The notes under the pieces were generated by a model that searched no databases, was not told the origin of the DNA, and saw only the letters and a program-made list of their open reading frames with translations. This document shows, piece by piece, positions 31,271 through 31,518 of a stretch of 31,518 nt of DNA (position 1 is the first letter of the stretch; every line of letters starts with the position of its first letter). A program made the translations under genes and the position numbers. Origin of the DNA: Lachnospiraceae bacterium UBA1729 (GTDB lineage: Bacteria; Bacillota; Clostridia; Lachnospirales; Lachnospiraceae); NCBI GenBank assembly GCA_002315945.1, contig DCIJ01000006.1, positions 1 to 31,518 of the forward strand, written 5' to 3'.

Positions 31271-31518
31271 ATGAAAAAATTTGAAAAAATAGCATTTATC
31301 GGATTGGGCCTGATTGGAGGCTCCATTGCAAAAGCAATAAGAGAAGCAAGACCTGATGTCTGTCTTGTGGCATATGACAGGGACGCTGAAGCGTCAGGTA
31401 AGGCCTTGGCTGAGGGCGTATTAGATCAGGCCTGTGATTCAATGGAAGATGCGGTGAAGGGCTGTGACTGTGTATTCCTGTGTGCTCCGGTTGGAGACAA
31501 CAGGGAGAATATGAAAGC
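31271..31518 (+). CDS. tyrA: Prephenate dehydrogenase (TyrA), 5' part, cut by the window edge
   Basis: 82 complete codons are visible. The sequence starts with a classic NAD-binding Rossmann motif, IAFIGLGLIGGSIAKAI (G11-L-G13-L-I-G16-G-S18), followed by YDRD and the strand CDCVFLCAPVGDN, which matches TyrA enzymes that convert prephenate to 4-hydroxyphenylpyruvate in tyrosine synthesis. ATG 31271 lies 12 bases after the chemoreceptor stop with a GAGAG ribosome site. The catalytic half is outside the window, so a related arogenate dehydrogenase cannot be excluded. Confidence 0.85.
   Translation, partial: MKKFEKIAFIGLGLIGGSIAKAIREARPDVCLVAYDRDAEASGKALAEGVLDQACDSMEDAVKGCDCVFLCAPVGDNRENMK

Overview
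The window looks like a chromosomal segment of a motile, carbohydrate-fermenting Firmicute of the family Lachnospiraceae, most likely the Butyrivibrio/Pseudobutyrivibrio/Roseburia group. This is inferred from the moderate GC content, strong Shine-Dalgarno sites, Gram-positive style A-type promoters, two PilZ (c-di-GMP) proteins, two chemoreceptors and a large galactoside-degradation locus. No insertion sequence, phage gene, CRISPR array or rRNA was seen, and gene order looks like ordinary core/accessory chromosome.

Left part (1-7717, + strand): a PilZ protein overlaps a membrane hybrid histidine kinase and is followed by a divergent signal peptidase II-like protein. A strong terminator and a leader with unusual dyads precede an EF-G-like GTPase (FusA2 type) with altered GTPase residues. 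A Cache/HAMP chemoreceptor follows.

Centre (7786-21967): a galactoside utilisation locus. On the minus strand are a GH36 alpha-galactosidase and an AraC-type regulator. Divergent on the plus strand are a lipoprotein sugar-binding protein, two CUT1 permeases and three beta-galactosidases from different families (GH2, GH42, GH35), the last three overlapping. All four enzymes lack signal peptides, so intact oligosaccharides are probably imported and cut inside the cell; the transporter ATPase is not encoded here. One copy of a 15-bp motif (GAAANTGCGYRTTTT) sits ahead of each of the three transcription units (GH36, araC, ABC/beta-galactosidase) and is the best candidate for a local operator. Terminator-like hairpins after the binding-protein gene and after the second permease gene suggest stepped expression.

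Right part (22015-31518, + strand): a PadR / HAAS-domain membrane protein / DUF4097-like operon whose leader carries three tandem 14-bp repeats; a LytTR response regulator coupled to a second PilZ protein; tRNA-Glu(CUC); greA; an MBOAT acyltransferase followed by a Gfo/Idh/MocA oxidoreductase; a second chemoreceptor; and the 5' part of tyrA (prephenate dehydrogenase), cut by the window edge.

Nothing here is clearly a wholly new system. The most unusual items are the shared operator motif with the triple beta-galactosidase operon, the PadR leader repeats, the FusA2 leader and its non-canonical GTPase residues, and the paired PilZ/signalling modules. Bases 1-51 could be the tail of an upstream gene (an open frame ends at TAA 49-51), but nothing identifies it.
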